Assembly (NCBI GenBank): GCA_964558465.1
Contig: CAZLEF010000040.1
Coordinates: forward strand, 1 to 62,669
Reading direction: 5' to 3'
Length of the DNA: 62,669 nt
Source: JACJYC01 sp964558465
GTDB taxonomy: Bacteria > Bacteroidota > Bacteroidia > Chitinophagales > Saprospiraceae
Below, piece after piece: positions 1-9,120 of the stretch. The notes beneath the pieces are model-generated. The model saw only the letters and a list, made by a program, of their open reading frames with translations. It was not told the origin of the DNA and did no database searches. The translations under genes were made by a program, and so were the position numbers. Numbering within the stretch: position 1 is the first letter of the stretch; the number at the start of each line of letters is the position of its first letter.

Positions 1-1062
1 CAGGTTCTGGTTGATGCCGGTAAAACGGGAATCCAGCCTGCCAACGGTCTGGTGTTCTTCCCGGAGCAGCTCCTGCTCAAAGGCAGGTGGAGCAATGCGA
101 AGATTGGCGCGTTCGATGAACGTTTTGGACAGACCTGTATAGGCAGCCAGGCGGGTAACAATATTTTCTCTTTCCGGACCGGTTAGCTGGTCGCCTTTCA
201 TCAAGGCAGAGGCGTATTCTTCCTGTGCAAACTTGCGGACTTCGTTCAGAAATTCCTCCTGATCGCCCATTTTGCGGTTGAGTTTGTTGTGGTACATCGC
301 CGTGATGGCATAAGAAGGCAGATAAAGGATATACGGCAGATCGTCGCCGGGAGAAAAGATCAGGCTCCTTAAATCAAAAACGGCAGAAACCATAATAACG
401 CCGTTGATGGCCATGCCCACGTTTTCCTGCAAGTGGTTGACGACGCCGGCGGAGCGCAGGGTGCCGTAACTCTCACCCAACAGGTACTTCGGCGAATTCC
501 AGCGGTCGTTCTCCGTGATGTATTGTTTGATGAAGAGGCTGACCGTCCGGATATCCTGATCCACACCCCAGAAATCCTTGCCCGTAGCTTTACCCACCGG
601 GCGGCTCAGACCGGTACCCACGGGGTCGATCATGACGAGGTCGGTAATATCGAGGACAGAATAATTGTTGTCTTCCAGAATGTAGGGCGACGGCGGGGTG
701 ATGCCGGGGTCGTTAACGACCGTCCTTTTGGGGCCCAGTGCGCCCATATGCAACCAGATGGAGGAGGAGCCCGGGCCGCCGTTGTACGCAAACATGACCG
801 GGCGCTTGTTCATGTCCGTCACGCCTTCCCGGGTATATGCGGTGAAGCCATAGAGGGCGATCGGTTCGTCTTTTTCGTTTCGGAGCAGGAGCGTGCCGGC
901 GGTTACCGTGTAATTGACCTGCTTGCCATCGATCTTTATGCTGCGGTGCGCCACGCTTGTTTCAGGTTTGGGAATGGTGTCTTTCGGGGCGGGTTGGGCC
1001 TGAAGCATAACAGGCAATAGGAATAATAAAACAAGGACGTTGGAATGGAGCAGGCTTTTCAT
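1..1062 (-). CDS. Serine carboxypeptidase, peptidase S10 family (3' end outside window)
   Basis: I translated this reading frame by hand from the ATG at 1060-1062; it runs open to the window edge, so about 354 N-terminal residues are visible and the C-terminus is missing. A signal peptide (LLFLLPVMLQAQ) predicts export. The S10 hallmarks are present: the oxyanion-hole motif NGGPGSSS near residue 95 and the nucleophile motif GESYGT with Ser198. The catalytic Asp and His would lie beyond the edge. S10 enzymes remove C-terminal residues from peptides, so a role in periplasmic or external peptide scavenging is inferred. It is the last gene of a minus-strand run with separate spacers and shows no sign of decay. 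Confidence 0.9.
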   Translation of the reverse strand, partial: MKSLLHSNVLVLLFLLPVMLQAQPAPKDTIPKPETSVAHRSIKIDGKQVNYTVTAGTLLLRNEKDEPIALYGFTAYTREGVTDMNKRPVMFAYNGGPGSSSIWLHMGALGPKRTVVNDPGITPPSPYILEDNNYSVLDITDLVMIDPVGTGLSRPVGKATGKDFWGVDQDIRTVSLFIKQYITENDRWNSPKYLLGESYGTLRSAGVVNHLQENVGMAINGVIMVSAVFDLRSLIFSPGDDLPYILYLPSYAITAMYHNKLNRKMGDQEEFLNEVRKFAQEEYASALMKGDQLTGPERENIVTRLAAYTGLSKTFIERANLRIAPPAFEQELLREEHQTVGRLDSRFTGINQNL

Positions 1063-1174
1063 GGATTTGTACTTCAGTTGAATGGATAAAATTTGGGCCT
1101 AAGGTACAAATTCGTGGAAATATGTGAGTATGGGTTTGAAGTTGTAAAATTCAAACAGCGAAGACGTTTCATCT

Positions 1175-1708
1175 TCATTCAGCGGCCAGGTCCCAACGCA
1201 TCAGCCAATCCTCCTGTTCGTCGGCGCCAAGCGTAAAGGTCTGTGTGTCAAAGATCCTGAAACCGTGGCGCTCATAGAACCGGATGGCGCCGTGATTTTT
1301 TTGCCAGACGCCCAGCCAGATATAGTCCAGGCCATTTTCCAGGGCGACTTCTCTGGCTTTATCCAGCAGCATCTGACCCAATTGGCGACCCTGAAGTTCC
1401 CTGAGGACGTAAATCCTTTCGATTTCAAGGCTTTTAGCGTCGCCCAGGTTGGTTTGGGCGCCGGCGAAATTGACTTTGAGGTAGGCAACGGCTTTGCCGT
1501 CCAGGCGTATGAGGTAAAAAAGGGAGTCGGGATTGTTTAATTCCCCGCGCATCTTTTTATCGCTGAATCCGATTTCCATGTAAAGCCGCATATCGGCCTC
1601 GGTGTTCATTGGGCCGTAGGCGTCTGAAAAGGTCCGCTTTGCAAGATCTTGCAGCTCTTCGAGGTCTTCAGGGATGGCTTTGAATATGGAGATGGTGTTG
1701 TCGGACAT
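1175..1708 (-). CDS. GNAT family N-acetyltransferase
   Basis: A 177-residue single-domain acetyltransferase of the usual GNAT length. The acetyl-CoA binding segment is seen around residues 95-115 (IERIYVLRELQGRQLGQMLL), where RxLQGRQLG fits the Q/RxxGxG/A loop. It is followed by the helix with ARE and by the C-terminal NxxAIRFYERHGF motif. The overall pattern resembles the spermidine/polyamine-type PaiA group, but the acceptor cannot be told from sequence. The ATG at 1706-1708 is the first good start. It lies 45 bp downstream of the Dabb lipoprotein gene on the same strand, so co-transcription is possible. Confidence 0.88.
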   Translation of the reverse strand: MSDNTISIFKAIPEDLEELQDLAKRTFSDAYGPMNTEADMRLYMEIGFSDKKMRGELNNPDSLFYLIRLDGKAVAYLKVNFAGAQTNLGDAKSLEIERIYVLRELQGRQLGQMLLDKAREVALENGLDYIWLGVWQKNHGAIRFYERHGFRIFDTQTFTLGADEQEDWLMRWDLAAE

Positions 1709-1753
1709 GGGTTGAGATCCTGATTTTTGACAATTTTGGGTTTGTCTTTCCGC

Positions 1754-2188
1754 CTACCACAAGTTGATCGAATCAAAAACCGTCACCTTTTCCCAAAGGT
1801 CTTTGGATTCTTCGATAAAGGTGAGGTGCACGGGTTCGACCTGGTATTTGTCCTGGTCTTCCTTTGAGCGGAAAGTCACGACCATGCAATAGGTGTAGGA
1901 ATTGTCCACCACGTCCCGTGGCGTTTGAGCAGGGACGCCTAAATGTTTGGAAACAACGTATTGGGAAGCGTCGATGAACTTTTTCAGAGAAGCTTCAAAC
2001 TTTTGCCGGTCCGCCTGACTGTCCGGGTTTTTGAGCCAGAAAAGGACGGTGTGGACAAAAGGGCCCTGGGTGATTTCCTGAACCGGTTGGGGCGCAGCCG
2101 GCGGCGCTGGAGGTTGCGGCGGTGCAGGCGGTTGGTTGCATCCGGAGATGGCCAGGATCAGAATTCCGAGTAGGACAATGGGTCGCAT
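1754..2188 (-). CDS. Lipoprotein with stress-responsive A/B-barrel (Dabb) domain
   Basis: The frame is open from a TTG at 2209, but the ATG at 2186-2188 directly starts a lipoprotein signal (MRPIVLLG...LAISGC), so I use that start (144 aa). After the lipobox Cys come about 20 residues of Pro/Ala/Gln linker. The Dabb domain follows (FVHTVLFWLKNP, then KHLG and YTYCMVVTFRSKEDQDKYQVEPVHLTF across separate strands). Dabb proteins are small ferredoxin-like barrels that often dimerise; known members include stress-induced proteins and polyketide cyclases. Attachment to a membrane makes this one unusual among cytosolic relatives. Its substrate is unknown. Confidence 0.82.
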   Translation of the reverse strand: MRPIVLLGILILAISGCNQPPAPPQPPAPPAAPQPVQEITQGPFVHTVLFWLKNPDSQADRQKFEASLKKFIDASQYVVSKHLGVPAQTPRDVVDNSYTYCMVVTFRSKEDQDKYQVEPVHLTFIEESKDLWEKVTVFDSINLW

Positions 2189-2296
2189 GGCTGTTTTTTT
2201 GAGTGACAAATATATTGAAAACCATTTGATTTTGAAGACGGTTATTTCACTCCGGATCCTCCTAATCCGTTCTGTAATTCTCTGAAAAAAGCGGGT

Positions 2297-2329
2297 AGAC
2301 CTCCGGGAGTTTTAAAACCCCGGAGGTCT
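2297..2329. repeat. Near-perfect 33-bp palindrome
   Basis: Outer arms AGACCTCCGGG (2297-2307) and CCCGGAGGTCT (2319-2329) are perfect 11-bp complements. Between them lies the self-complementary GTTTTAAAAC plus one A, so nearly the whole 33 bp is one palindrome. It sits in the 299-bp spacer between two minus-strand genes. It could act as a terminator or an mRNA-stabilising stem for the upstream gene, or belong to the dispersed palindromes seen elsewhere in the window. Confidence 0.8.
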
Positions 2330-2487
2330 GGGCAAAACGCCTGCTTAGTATCTGTCCATTTAGTCGTGTGTCTGAGCTTTAGCGTTCGAGAGCAAGGCTT
2401 GCGAAGGCCCAAAATGGGAGTCCCACCAGGCGGGATGACCATTTTTGAGCCGAGTGTAACGCAGCTATCGGATGATAAAGACAGACA

Positions 2488-3108
2488 CTACTTAAACCCA
2501 ACTCCCAGACCGATGCCGAACCAACCGGCTTCAAACCCGCTCCCCCGCAGGATCATCGGGTTCCAGTGGACCTGCAGCATGAAACCCGTTTTGAGGGGTT
2601 GCAGCCGGTAACCCAGGGTGAGGTATCCGCCGGCGATCCCGAACCCCTCACCGCGAATATACTGGTAATCCGTCAATTCGCCGATGCCGGAAACGGTGGC
2701 GTACACGGGTAATATCCCGATGCCGGTTTCAAAGGAACTCCGGCGTTTTCCGACCAGGTGGTTGAATTCAATGGGCAGGGTGACGATGCCGCCGCTGATT
2801 TCCGTGTTCGTTTCGGAGTCGGTTCCGTTGACGCTGAAACCGCCGATCCCGGCCCGGAAACCAATGCCGTCCATGCGGCCTTTTTTTAAGCGCATGTCGA
2901 AATGAACACCGGTTAAGATGCTGCTGCCCAGGAACTCCATGTAAATATTTTTATGATGCCCCTGGAAAAGCGGCGCGGGTTTGGATTGAGCGTTTAAACG
3001 GGCATTCAAAAGGACAAAAATGAAAATGAAAAAAGAGAGCACAATTTTTTGGAGCAGGTTGCCAGTGGCAAAAGTCGTGGCAATTGATGGTGTTACACAG
3101 GTTTTCAT
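2488..3108 (-). CDS. Outer-membrane beta-barrel-like protein of unknown function
   Basis: A 206-residue protein with an N-terminal hydrophobic export signal near residues 20-40 (KIVLSFFIFIFVLLNARLNAQ). The rest is built of short alternating polar/hydrophobic strands rich in Gly and aromatic residues (GIGFRAGIGGFSV, YIRGEGFGIAGGYLTLGYRL, WFGIGLGVGFK). It ends in a terminal strand with a C-terminal Phe-Lys. The pattern suits a small outer-membrane barrel of about eight strands. I do not recognise a named family. The start ATG at 3106-3108 gives a long n-region; an internal start is possible. Confidence 0.72.
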   Translation of the reverse strand: MKTCVTPSIATTFATGNLLQKIVLSFFIFIFVLLNARLNAQSKPAPLFQGHHKNIYMEFLGSSILTGVHFDMRLKKGRMDGIGFRAGIGGFSVNGTDSETNTEISGGIVTLPIEFNHLVGKRRSSFETGIGILPVYATVSGIGELTDYQYIRGEGFGIAGGYLTLGYRLQPLKTGFMLQVHWNPMILRGSGFEAGWFGIGLGVGFK

Positions 3109-3435
3109 GTTGATTGTTTTTAAGTGTCAAAGGTGGATTTTAAACGATTATACCGGTCTTTCGCCCCTGGCGACGGAAAGGGTGGATTTCTTAACCGCAC
3201 ATTAACAGAGATCCTAATATTTTCTTAAAACAGCCCTGTTTTTGTTTGTTGTTCCCGTGTTCATTCCTGATTTTTCAAAAAAACCGGTTTGGTGATATGT
3301 AAAAACAGCCGTATTATCATCCCACTATGTAGCCAGTCAACAGTTTTCAGTTGGCAGTTGGATGGGACTGTCAACTGAAAACTGCCAACTGCCAACTAAG
3401 ATTAGTATGAAACCTGAATTTAAAATCCGATCCCC
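3109..3435. other. Divergent intergenic region, 327 bp
   Basis: This spacer separates two divergent genes and must hold both promoters. On the minus side, CACCTTTG about 25 bp before the barrel gene is a one-mismatch TAnnTTTG element. On the plus side, the 7-nt word array at 3335-3400 lies only about 35 bp before the alpha-2-macroglobulin start. I see no reading frame worth calling. Confidence 0.6.
3335..3400. repeat. Inverted word array, 7-nt period (CAGTTGG/CAGTTTT)
   Basis: The left arm reads CAGTTTT-CAGTTGG-CAGTTGG from 3341. The right arm (3372-3397) reads CAACTGAAAACTGCC then ACTGCCA-ACT, its complement in another register. The shared core CAGTTTTCAGTTG pairs exactly over 13 bp. It lies just upstream of the alpha-2-macroglobulin gene. 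The heptad words recall the STRR heptamer repeats of heterocystous cyanobacteria, but here they are arranged as two opposed arms. Confidence 0.8.
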
Positions 3436-6400
3436 ATGAGAACCTTCCTTGTTTCCTTTTCAATTCTTTTCAACCTTTCGGCGTCGGCCCAGACCGATTC
3501 CATCCTGACGATCGTTTTCCAGATACCGGCCGACCGGGCCGGGTATTTTTACCAAACCCTGGATGCTAAACCCGAATCAGGCGATTTCATCGCACCCGTT
3601 GACAGTTTTTACACTGTCAGGGCCGAGCAAAAACGGCTTCCGGGGCATTACCTCTATCTCCGGCCGGAAGGGGAGTACCTGTCGGTGGAAATCAGAAGTT
3701 ATAACCGGCATCAGGCCTTTCCGCTAAACGACGAGCGGGATCTGGCGCTGCAAGTCAGCGAGGAATCCGGGAAACTCCTCGACACCGCCAGTTTGCGGAT
3801 CGGCAAGAAAAAAATGCCTTTTGACCCCAAAACAAAAGCCTACCGCCTCAAACGCCATGGCGCCGGCGGCTTTCTTCGGGTGGAAACACCGGGGGATACC
3901 CTGTTTTTCAACGTGTCCGGGAACGAATACCGGTCCCTGTTCCGGCGAAGGCTCGGATATTTTACCGGCACAAGGGTAGGGCGGTTCGCATCGGCACCCG
4001 TCCGGTGGCCTGTCAATGCCTATAAGTATTTCAGGCGCGGCTTCGGGTGGGGCGACTGGCGATTCTATCGCTGGCCCATTTACAGCGACAGGTACCGGGA
4101 ATTTCAGGGATATATCGCCTTTAGCAAACCCCGTTACCGGCCCGGCGATACATTGAAAGTGAAAGCCTATATAACCTCGCCAAAAGGCAAACCCGTCAAC
4201 CGGCCGATGAAAATGACCCTTACCACGTATTCCACCCGGCTCACCCAAGTGCTGGATACGATTCTGAATCCCGTGGAAAAAGGCGGGTTTGTTTTTGAAT
4301 GGCCTTTATCCGATACGTTGTTGCTCGACAAGCGGTACAATGTAGAATTTAACTACCCCCGAAACAACCGTTACGAAGAATTTGACCAATATTTTTACCT
4401 GGAAGATTATGAACTCGAAGAGGTTTTTTACGAACTCAACCTCGAAAAAACAGCCTATCCTGCCGGCCAACCGATCCGCGTCCGGATTTCGGGAAAGGAC
4501 GCCAACGGAATGCCGGTACCTGACGGTGAAGCGATCCTGACCCTGAGTGTGGATCGTATCCAGAATTTTTACGGCCAGGAATATTTCCTGCCCGATACGA
4601 TCTGGCGCCACCGCCAGGACCTGGGCAGCAGCGGCGAAGCCTCCGTTTTGATCCCCGATTCGATCCTGCCGCCTGCCGATCTGTCGCTGAGCCTGCAAGC
4701 CGTTTTCCTGCGCACCGACGGCCAGATGGAAACCCGGTCCGAAACCATTCAATATAATGGCAACCCGGAACAGATCAAACTGGCGCTGGACGGCCCTTTT
4801 TTGACCGGGGAGTACCTGGTAGATGGAAAAGCGACCGTGGCATCCGGGATATTGATCCGATCGCTTAGCGATCCGATCAGCATAACACTCCCCTTTCGCA
4901 TACCGATCAACCCGTTGTCGGAAAAATACACCTGCCAGGCCGGTACTGCCGTTTCAAGTATTGATCTTTATTCTGCCGACCATCCGGCAAATGTCCTGGT
5001 GACCGCCCAATGGATCAAAGACTCGGTTTTTGTCCGGGTTGAGAACCCGCGCCGGCTCCCGGTCACCTGGCTGTTGCGCAGCGCCGCTCAGGAGTTGGGG
5101 CGGGAGATTACCCGGGATTCCAGCAAACTGACCGGCATTAAAACCGGAAATTCGGGGCTGGCCGAACTGACCTGGAGCTACCCCTGGGGAGGGCGGGATC
5201 AAACCGGAAATGCGACCGTTCAACCCTACAAACGCCTGTTGACCTTCGAGGTAGAACAACCCGCCGAAGTATGGCCGGGGCAAACCGGTCAGGTAAAAGT
5301 GAAAGTGATGGATTATAAGGGCCGGCCGGCCCAAAAGGTCAATCTGGCCGTAGGGGCGATCAATGCCCAGTTTAAGGACGAACACCCATATCGCGCTCCG
5401 GAGATCCGGTACCCAAGGAAAAAACATCCTTTTGACTATAATACCTTCAATGTTGAAGAAAAGAATGAGGGTAAACCGTTTGCCCAATTGCCGATCCGGA
5501 AGGAATGGTACCGGCGGTTCGGGCTGGATCAACAACTCTATTACAGGCTTCGGCACCACAATCAGGGGGTAATGCTGCACTATGAAACCTTTCACCATGA
5601 CCCGGTCTACCGTGAGGTGGCCCAATTTGCACCCTATATCGTCAAAAAAGGGATCGCCCAACCCGTGATCCTGATCTATTGCAACCGGGAACTGGTATAT
5701 TTTTACGGAACAGGCGGAAACAGGCCTTTCAGCTTTGCAGGGCAGGCGGGATTAAATACGATTGTAGTCCGGACCAAAGACGCGGAGTATACCATCGACA
5801 GCGTATTGCTGAAAAAAGGTTCCAAACTGGAATTGTCGATCGACGAGCTCCATTTCGGCAGAGGGCCGATGGCCAACCAGATCCGGGTAAAAACAATGCC
5901 TGAGGAACTGACAGACGCCGAGGTGGCATTGTTGCGGAATTCTATTTTTGTGTTGCGCAACCAACGTCCCGGGACGATATTGGCAGTCTGGGATCAACCC
6001 TGGAATACCTATATCACCGTTAATAGCGGATACAAGAACCAAGATATCCAACTGGGACCGTTTAAAAACGGCGCGCTCCTGAAGATGGTGGTGCAGGACG
6101 GCGATTCGACTTCATTTGAATTTGAACCCGGGTTCAGTTACGCCGTTTCCAAAAACCGGGAGCGGTTGTATCAGTACGACTTGTTTACAAGTAAAAAGAG
6201 TCGCGACCTGGTTTCCATCGTTGCCAGATCTTATATTCCCCGGCAAACCCTTTTGCATCCGGGGCATTTCCCACGCAAATCCCGAAAATCGCTGAACCTG
6301 CCGTATACCAGTTCCATGGAAAAACCTGAACCGGGAAAAGGGCGGTTGTTTTTGCAATACCCGCATTCCGACTCCAGTCTTATAGCCCTGGTCGTCATGC

Positions 6401-9057
6401 ACCCGGATCAAAAAAACCGTCTTTACCGGTACGGAACCCGCGAATTGGACTGGTTGGCGCCCGGAGAATATCAGGTAATCGCCATCACCGCCAATGGGTA
6501 CCTGGCGGAGGAAAAAATACAGATCCGGGCCAATATCCGGACCCTGCATCGCCTGTCTTTCGGGCCATTCCTGAAAGACGAGAAAAAGCGGGATTATCTG
6601 CTTTTGGGAATGGATGTCACGCCTTCACCTGATAACTGGGGCAAAAGCCTGGAGTTCAAACCAGCCATGCCCGGTGTTGGGCCTGGCAGGTGGGTTACCG
6701 GGGTAATTCTGGATGATACCGGCGAACCCCTGATCGGGGCCTCTGTTTTGGTGAAAGGGACCAGCACCGGAACGGTGACGGATATCGATGGGCGATACGA
6801 GGTCTGGGTGCCTGCCTGGGGAGGGGAGTTGGTCGTCAGTTATACAGGGTTTTCAACCCGGGAAGTGGGAATCTCCGGTAACCGTGCCGGGGCAGATGTC
6901 GTTTTGTCGGGAGGTGTTCAACTTTCGGAAGTTGTGGTGACTTGGTTGGGTGTGCAACGGATAAAAAATGACCTGGCCTTCTCCACCAGTACCCTCGCCG
7001 GCAGCGCGCAAGGTGTTGACATCAGAGGCTCCAGATCGGCGCCGACAGATTATTACATAGATGGCATCCGGGTAAACAATAAACTGCATCCGCAACAGGA
7101 TTCCTATAACCTCGAAATGCCCGCCGGAACTTTGGGTATTCGCAGTCAATTCAGCGACAACGCTTTCTGGCGACCCAACCTGTTAACTGATGCCAACGGC
7201 GAAGCCTGGTTTACCGCCCGGTTCCCGGATAATATTACCGCCTGGAATACCTACGCGCTGGGGATGGATCGGCGCGGCAGGGCGGGAATAGGCGGCGGGC
7301 AAACCCGGGCCGTAAAACCGCTGCAGGCCCAACTCAGCCTGCCGCGTTTTCTGGTAGAAGGCGACCGTAGCACCGCCATCGGCCGGACCCTCAATTTTAC
7401 GGGCGATACCCTCCAGGTAGCCACTTTTTTTGAACAGGATGGTCAAAAATTGGATCAGGATAACCGGCGACTCACCGACTACCGGGTGGACTCCCTGCAA
7501 TTGACCGCCGAAACCGGCGCCGATTCCCTACATCTGACCTATGGCCTTGAAATGGGTGACTATCTGGATGGCGAAAAACGCTCAATCCCGGTCTTCCCAC
7601 TCGGCCTGGAAGAAACCCAAGGCGGGTTTTACCTGCTGGAAGGCGATACCAGCTTCACCTTTCGGCCGCAGCCGGGTAGGGGACAGGTAAAGGTTTATGC
7701 CGGGGACAATGTATTGAGCCTCTTGTTGCAAGACCTGGATTATTTGCGGAAGTACCCTTACGGCTGCAACGAACAAAACGCCAGTCGTCTGATCGCCCTG
7801 TTGCTCGAAAAAGAACTTCGCGGGTATTTAGGCCACAAATTTGACGGCGAACCCGAGATCCGGGCGATGATAACCCGTTTGAAAAAGACCCAGCGGCCGG
7901 ATGGCAGTTGGGGCTGGTGGGCCGACGGAGAAGGCCGGATTTGGGTCAGCGTACACGTGCTGAAAGCCTTGTATAAAGCCGCCGGAGCCGGGTACAAAAC
8001 CGACGCCCTTGAAGTTGGCTTGCGATGGCTGTTGTCGGTATTGCCCCGGTTGGAGAAAAAGGACCAATTGGCAGCCCTCGACCTGTTGTCCGCCTTAGAT
8101 CAGCCCTTCGATTATGCACCTTATCTGGCGACCCTGGATACGGTGGAATGGCCGCTCGAAGGCCGGTTGACACTGATCGCCATCCAACAACGCATGGGCC
8201 TGCCCCTGTCGATGGACACCCTGGATAAATACCGCCACCCCACCCTGATGGGCGGCTTGTATTGGGACGATAACGTCGAACCCGGTTTTTGGGGCGCTCA
8301 GAACCGCCTGAGCAATACCCTGCTTGCCCACGAAATCCTGATGAAAGCGGGCCGGAAAGAGGATGCAAAAAAAGCCCGGCAGTATTTCCTGGAAAACCGC
8401 GGGCAGGGGTTGCCTGGGGGGCGGTACGGGTGGCACAACACCTTGTATACCGCAAAGGTGCTGCAAACGGTTCTGCCCGTCCTGATGGACGGCCAACCGG
8501 ATACGGACGCCCTGAAAAACACACTGATCATCGATGGCCGGAAAATAGAAAAATTCCCGCTGGAAATGGATCTGGAAACAGATCGGCCCGTGCAGCTTTC
8601 CAAAACCGGCGCCGGGCCCTTGTTCCTGACCCTGTACCAGCAATTCTGGCAAACCGACCCGCAACCGAAAACCGACGTGTTTGAAATCACTGCATTGCTG
8701 AAGCAAAACAACCAGATCACCAATGCTCTGGAAAAAGGCCTGCCGGCAACCCTGGAGGTGACCCTTACCCTGAAAGCCGACGCGGATCATGTCTTGATCG
8801 AAGCGCCGATCCCGGCCGGATGCAGTTATGGACCAAAAACCCCAAACAGACAGCGGCACGAAGTTTACCGGGAATACAACCGGCAGGCGGCCGCCATCTT
8901 TTGTGAACATTTGCCGGCGGGCTCGCATACGTTTACATTGGCGCTGGAGCCGAGGTTTTCGGGCAATTATACCATCAATCCGGCCAAGGCCGAGCAGATG
9001 TATTTTCCGGTATTGCACGGGCGGAACGCTACCCGTCGCATCAATATCCACCCGTAG
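3436..9057 (+). CDS. Alpha-2-macroglobulin family protein with embedded SusC-like (CarbopepD_reg plus plug) segment
   Basis: A very large secreted protein (1873 aa; signal MRTFLVSFSILFNLSASAQ). An MG2-type macroglobulin domain starts near residue 222 (FSKPRYRPGDTLKVKAYI). A carboxypeptidase-regulatory-like fold follows at about 1087-1165 (VTGVILDDTGEPLIGASVLV, later TDIDGRYEV). A TonB-plug-like stretch (VDIRGSRSAPTDYYIDGIRV) lies near 1195-1215, as found at the N-terminus of SusC proteins. The A2M core then resumes (SDNAFWRPNLLTD...). The thioester motif PYGCNEQ gives Cys1444, Glu1446 and Gln1447, so the bait-and-trap chemistry appears intact. Bacterial A2Ms inhibit attacking proteases in the periplasm. 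No penicillin-binding protein 1C gene is adjacent. Length exceeds the usual 1500-1700 residues because of the insert. Confidence 0.9.
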   Translation: MRTFLVSFSILFNLSASAQTDSILTIVFQIPADRAGYFYQTLDAKPESGDFIAPVDSFYTVRAEQKRLPGHYLYLRPEGEYLSVEIRSYNRHQAFPLNDERDLALQVSEESGKLLDTASLRIGKKKMPFDPKTKAYRLKRHGAGGFLRVETPGDTLFFNVSGNEYRSLFRRRLGYFTGTRVGRFASAPVRWPVNAYKYFRRGFGWGDWRFYRWPIYSDRYREFQGYIAFSKPRYRPGDTLKVKAYITSPKGKPVNRPMKMTLTTYSTRLTQVLDTILNPVEKGGFVFEWPLSDTLLLDKRYNVEFNYPRNNRYEEFDQYFYLEDYELEEVFYELNLEKTAYPAGQPIRVRISGKDANGMPVPDGEAILTLSVDRIQNFYGQEYFLPDTIWRHRQDLGSSGEASVLIPDSILPPADLSLSLQAVFLRTDGQMETRSETIQYNGNPEQIKLALDGPFLTGEYLVDGKATVASGILIRSLSDPISITLPFRIPINPLSEKYTCQAGTAVSSIDLYSADHPANVLVTAQWIKDSVFVRVENPRRLPVTWLLRSAAQELGREITRDSSKLTGIKTGNSGLAELTWSYPWGGRDQTGNATVQPYKRLLTFEVEQPAEVWPGQTGQVKVKVMDYKGRPAQKVNLAVGAINAQFKDEHPYRAPEIRYPRKKHPFDYNTFNVEEKNEGKPFAQLPIRKEWYRRFGLDQQLYYRLRHHNQGVMLHYETFHHDPVYREVAQFAPYIVKKGIAQPVILIYCNRELVYFYGTGGNRPFSFAGQAGLNTIVVRTKDAEYTIDSVLLKKGSKLELSIDELHFGRGPMANQIRVKTMPEELTDAEVALLRNSIFVLRNQRPGTILAVWDQPWNTYITVNSGYKNQDIQLGPFKNGALLKMVVQDGDSTSFEFEPGFSYAVSKNRERLYQYDLFTSKKSRDLVSIVARSYIPRQTLLHPGHFPRKSRKSLNLPYTSSMEKPEPGKGRLFLQYPHSDSSLIALVVMHPDQKNRLYRYGTRELDWLAPGEYQVIAITANGYLAEEKIQIRANIRTLHRLSFGPFLKDEKKRDYLLLGMDVTPSPDNWGKSLEFKPAMPGVGPGRWVTGVILDDTGEPLIGASVLVKGTSTGTVTDIDGRYEVWVPAWGGELVVSYTGFSTREVGISGNRAGADVVLSGGVQLSEVVVTWLGVQRIKNDLAFSTSTLAGSAQGVDIRGSRSAPTDYYIDGIRVNNKLHPQQDSYNLEMPAGTLGIRSQFSDNAFWRPNLLTDANGEAWFTARFPDNITAWNTYALGMDRRGRAGIGGGQTRAVKPLQAQLSLPRFLVEGDRSTAIGRTLNFTGDTLQVATFFEQDGQKLDQDNRRLTDYRVDSLQLTAETGADSLHLTYGLEMGDYLDGEKRSIPVFPLGLEETQGGFYLLEGDTSFTFRPQPGRGQVKVYAGDNVLSLLLQDLDYLRKYPYGCNEQNASRLIALLLEKELRGYLGHKFDGEPEIRAMITRLKKTQRPDGSWGWWADGEGRIWVSVHVLKALYKAAGAGYKTDALEVGLRWLLSVLPRLEKKDQLAALDLLSALDQPFDYAPYLATLDTVEWPLEGRLTLIAIQQRMGLPLSMDTLDKYRHPTLMGGLYWDDNVEPGFWGAQNRLSNTLLAHEILMKAGRKEDAKKARQYFLENRGQGLPGGRYGWHNTLYTAKVLQTVLPVLMDGQPDTDALKNTLIIDGRKIEKFPLEMDLETDRPVQLSKTGAGPLFLTLYQQFWQTDPQPKTDVFEITALLKQNNQITNALEKGLPATLEVTLTLKADADHVLIEAPIPAGCSYGPKTPNRQRHEVYREYNRQAAAIFCEHLPAGSHTFTLALEPRFSGNYTINPAKAEQMYFPVLHGRNATRRINIHP

Positions 9058-9060
9058 GGG

Positions 9061-9077
9061 CCACGCCAACGGCGTGG
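9061..9077. repeat. Dispersed palindrome CCACGCC-AAC-GGCGTGG
   Basis: Perfect 7-bp arms with a 3-nt loop, three bases after the stop codon of the alpha-2-macroglobulin gene. The same arms with loop TGT recur at 52747 and 55080. I see no clear flanking duplication at this copy. Confidence 0.8.
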
Positions 9078-9096
9078 TGGTTGCCCAATGTTTAAA

Positions 9097-9115
9097 CCCC
9101 GACCGGAGGTCGGGG
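9097..9115. repeat. GC-rich hairpin CCCCGACC-GGA-GGTCGGGG
   Basis: Perfect 8-bp arms with a 3-nt loop, placed 5 bp beyond the stop codon of the minus-strand TIR-FGE gene and 39 bp beyond the convergent alpha-2-macroglobulin gene. There is no T-run on either side, so it is not a classic terminator. A hairpin of like design (CCCCGGCT-GAT-AGCCGGGG) lies at 11736-11754, suggesting a dispersed family. Confidence 0.8.
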
Positions 9116-9120
9116 GTACA

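Noticed and set aside
433..1020. 195-codon plus-strand frame opposite the carboxypeptidase
   Set aside because: It is the antisense shadow of a clear S10 peptidase and has no domain features.
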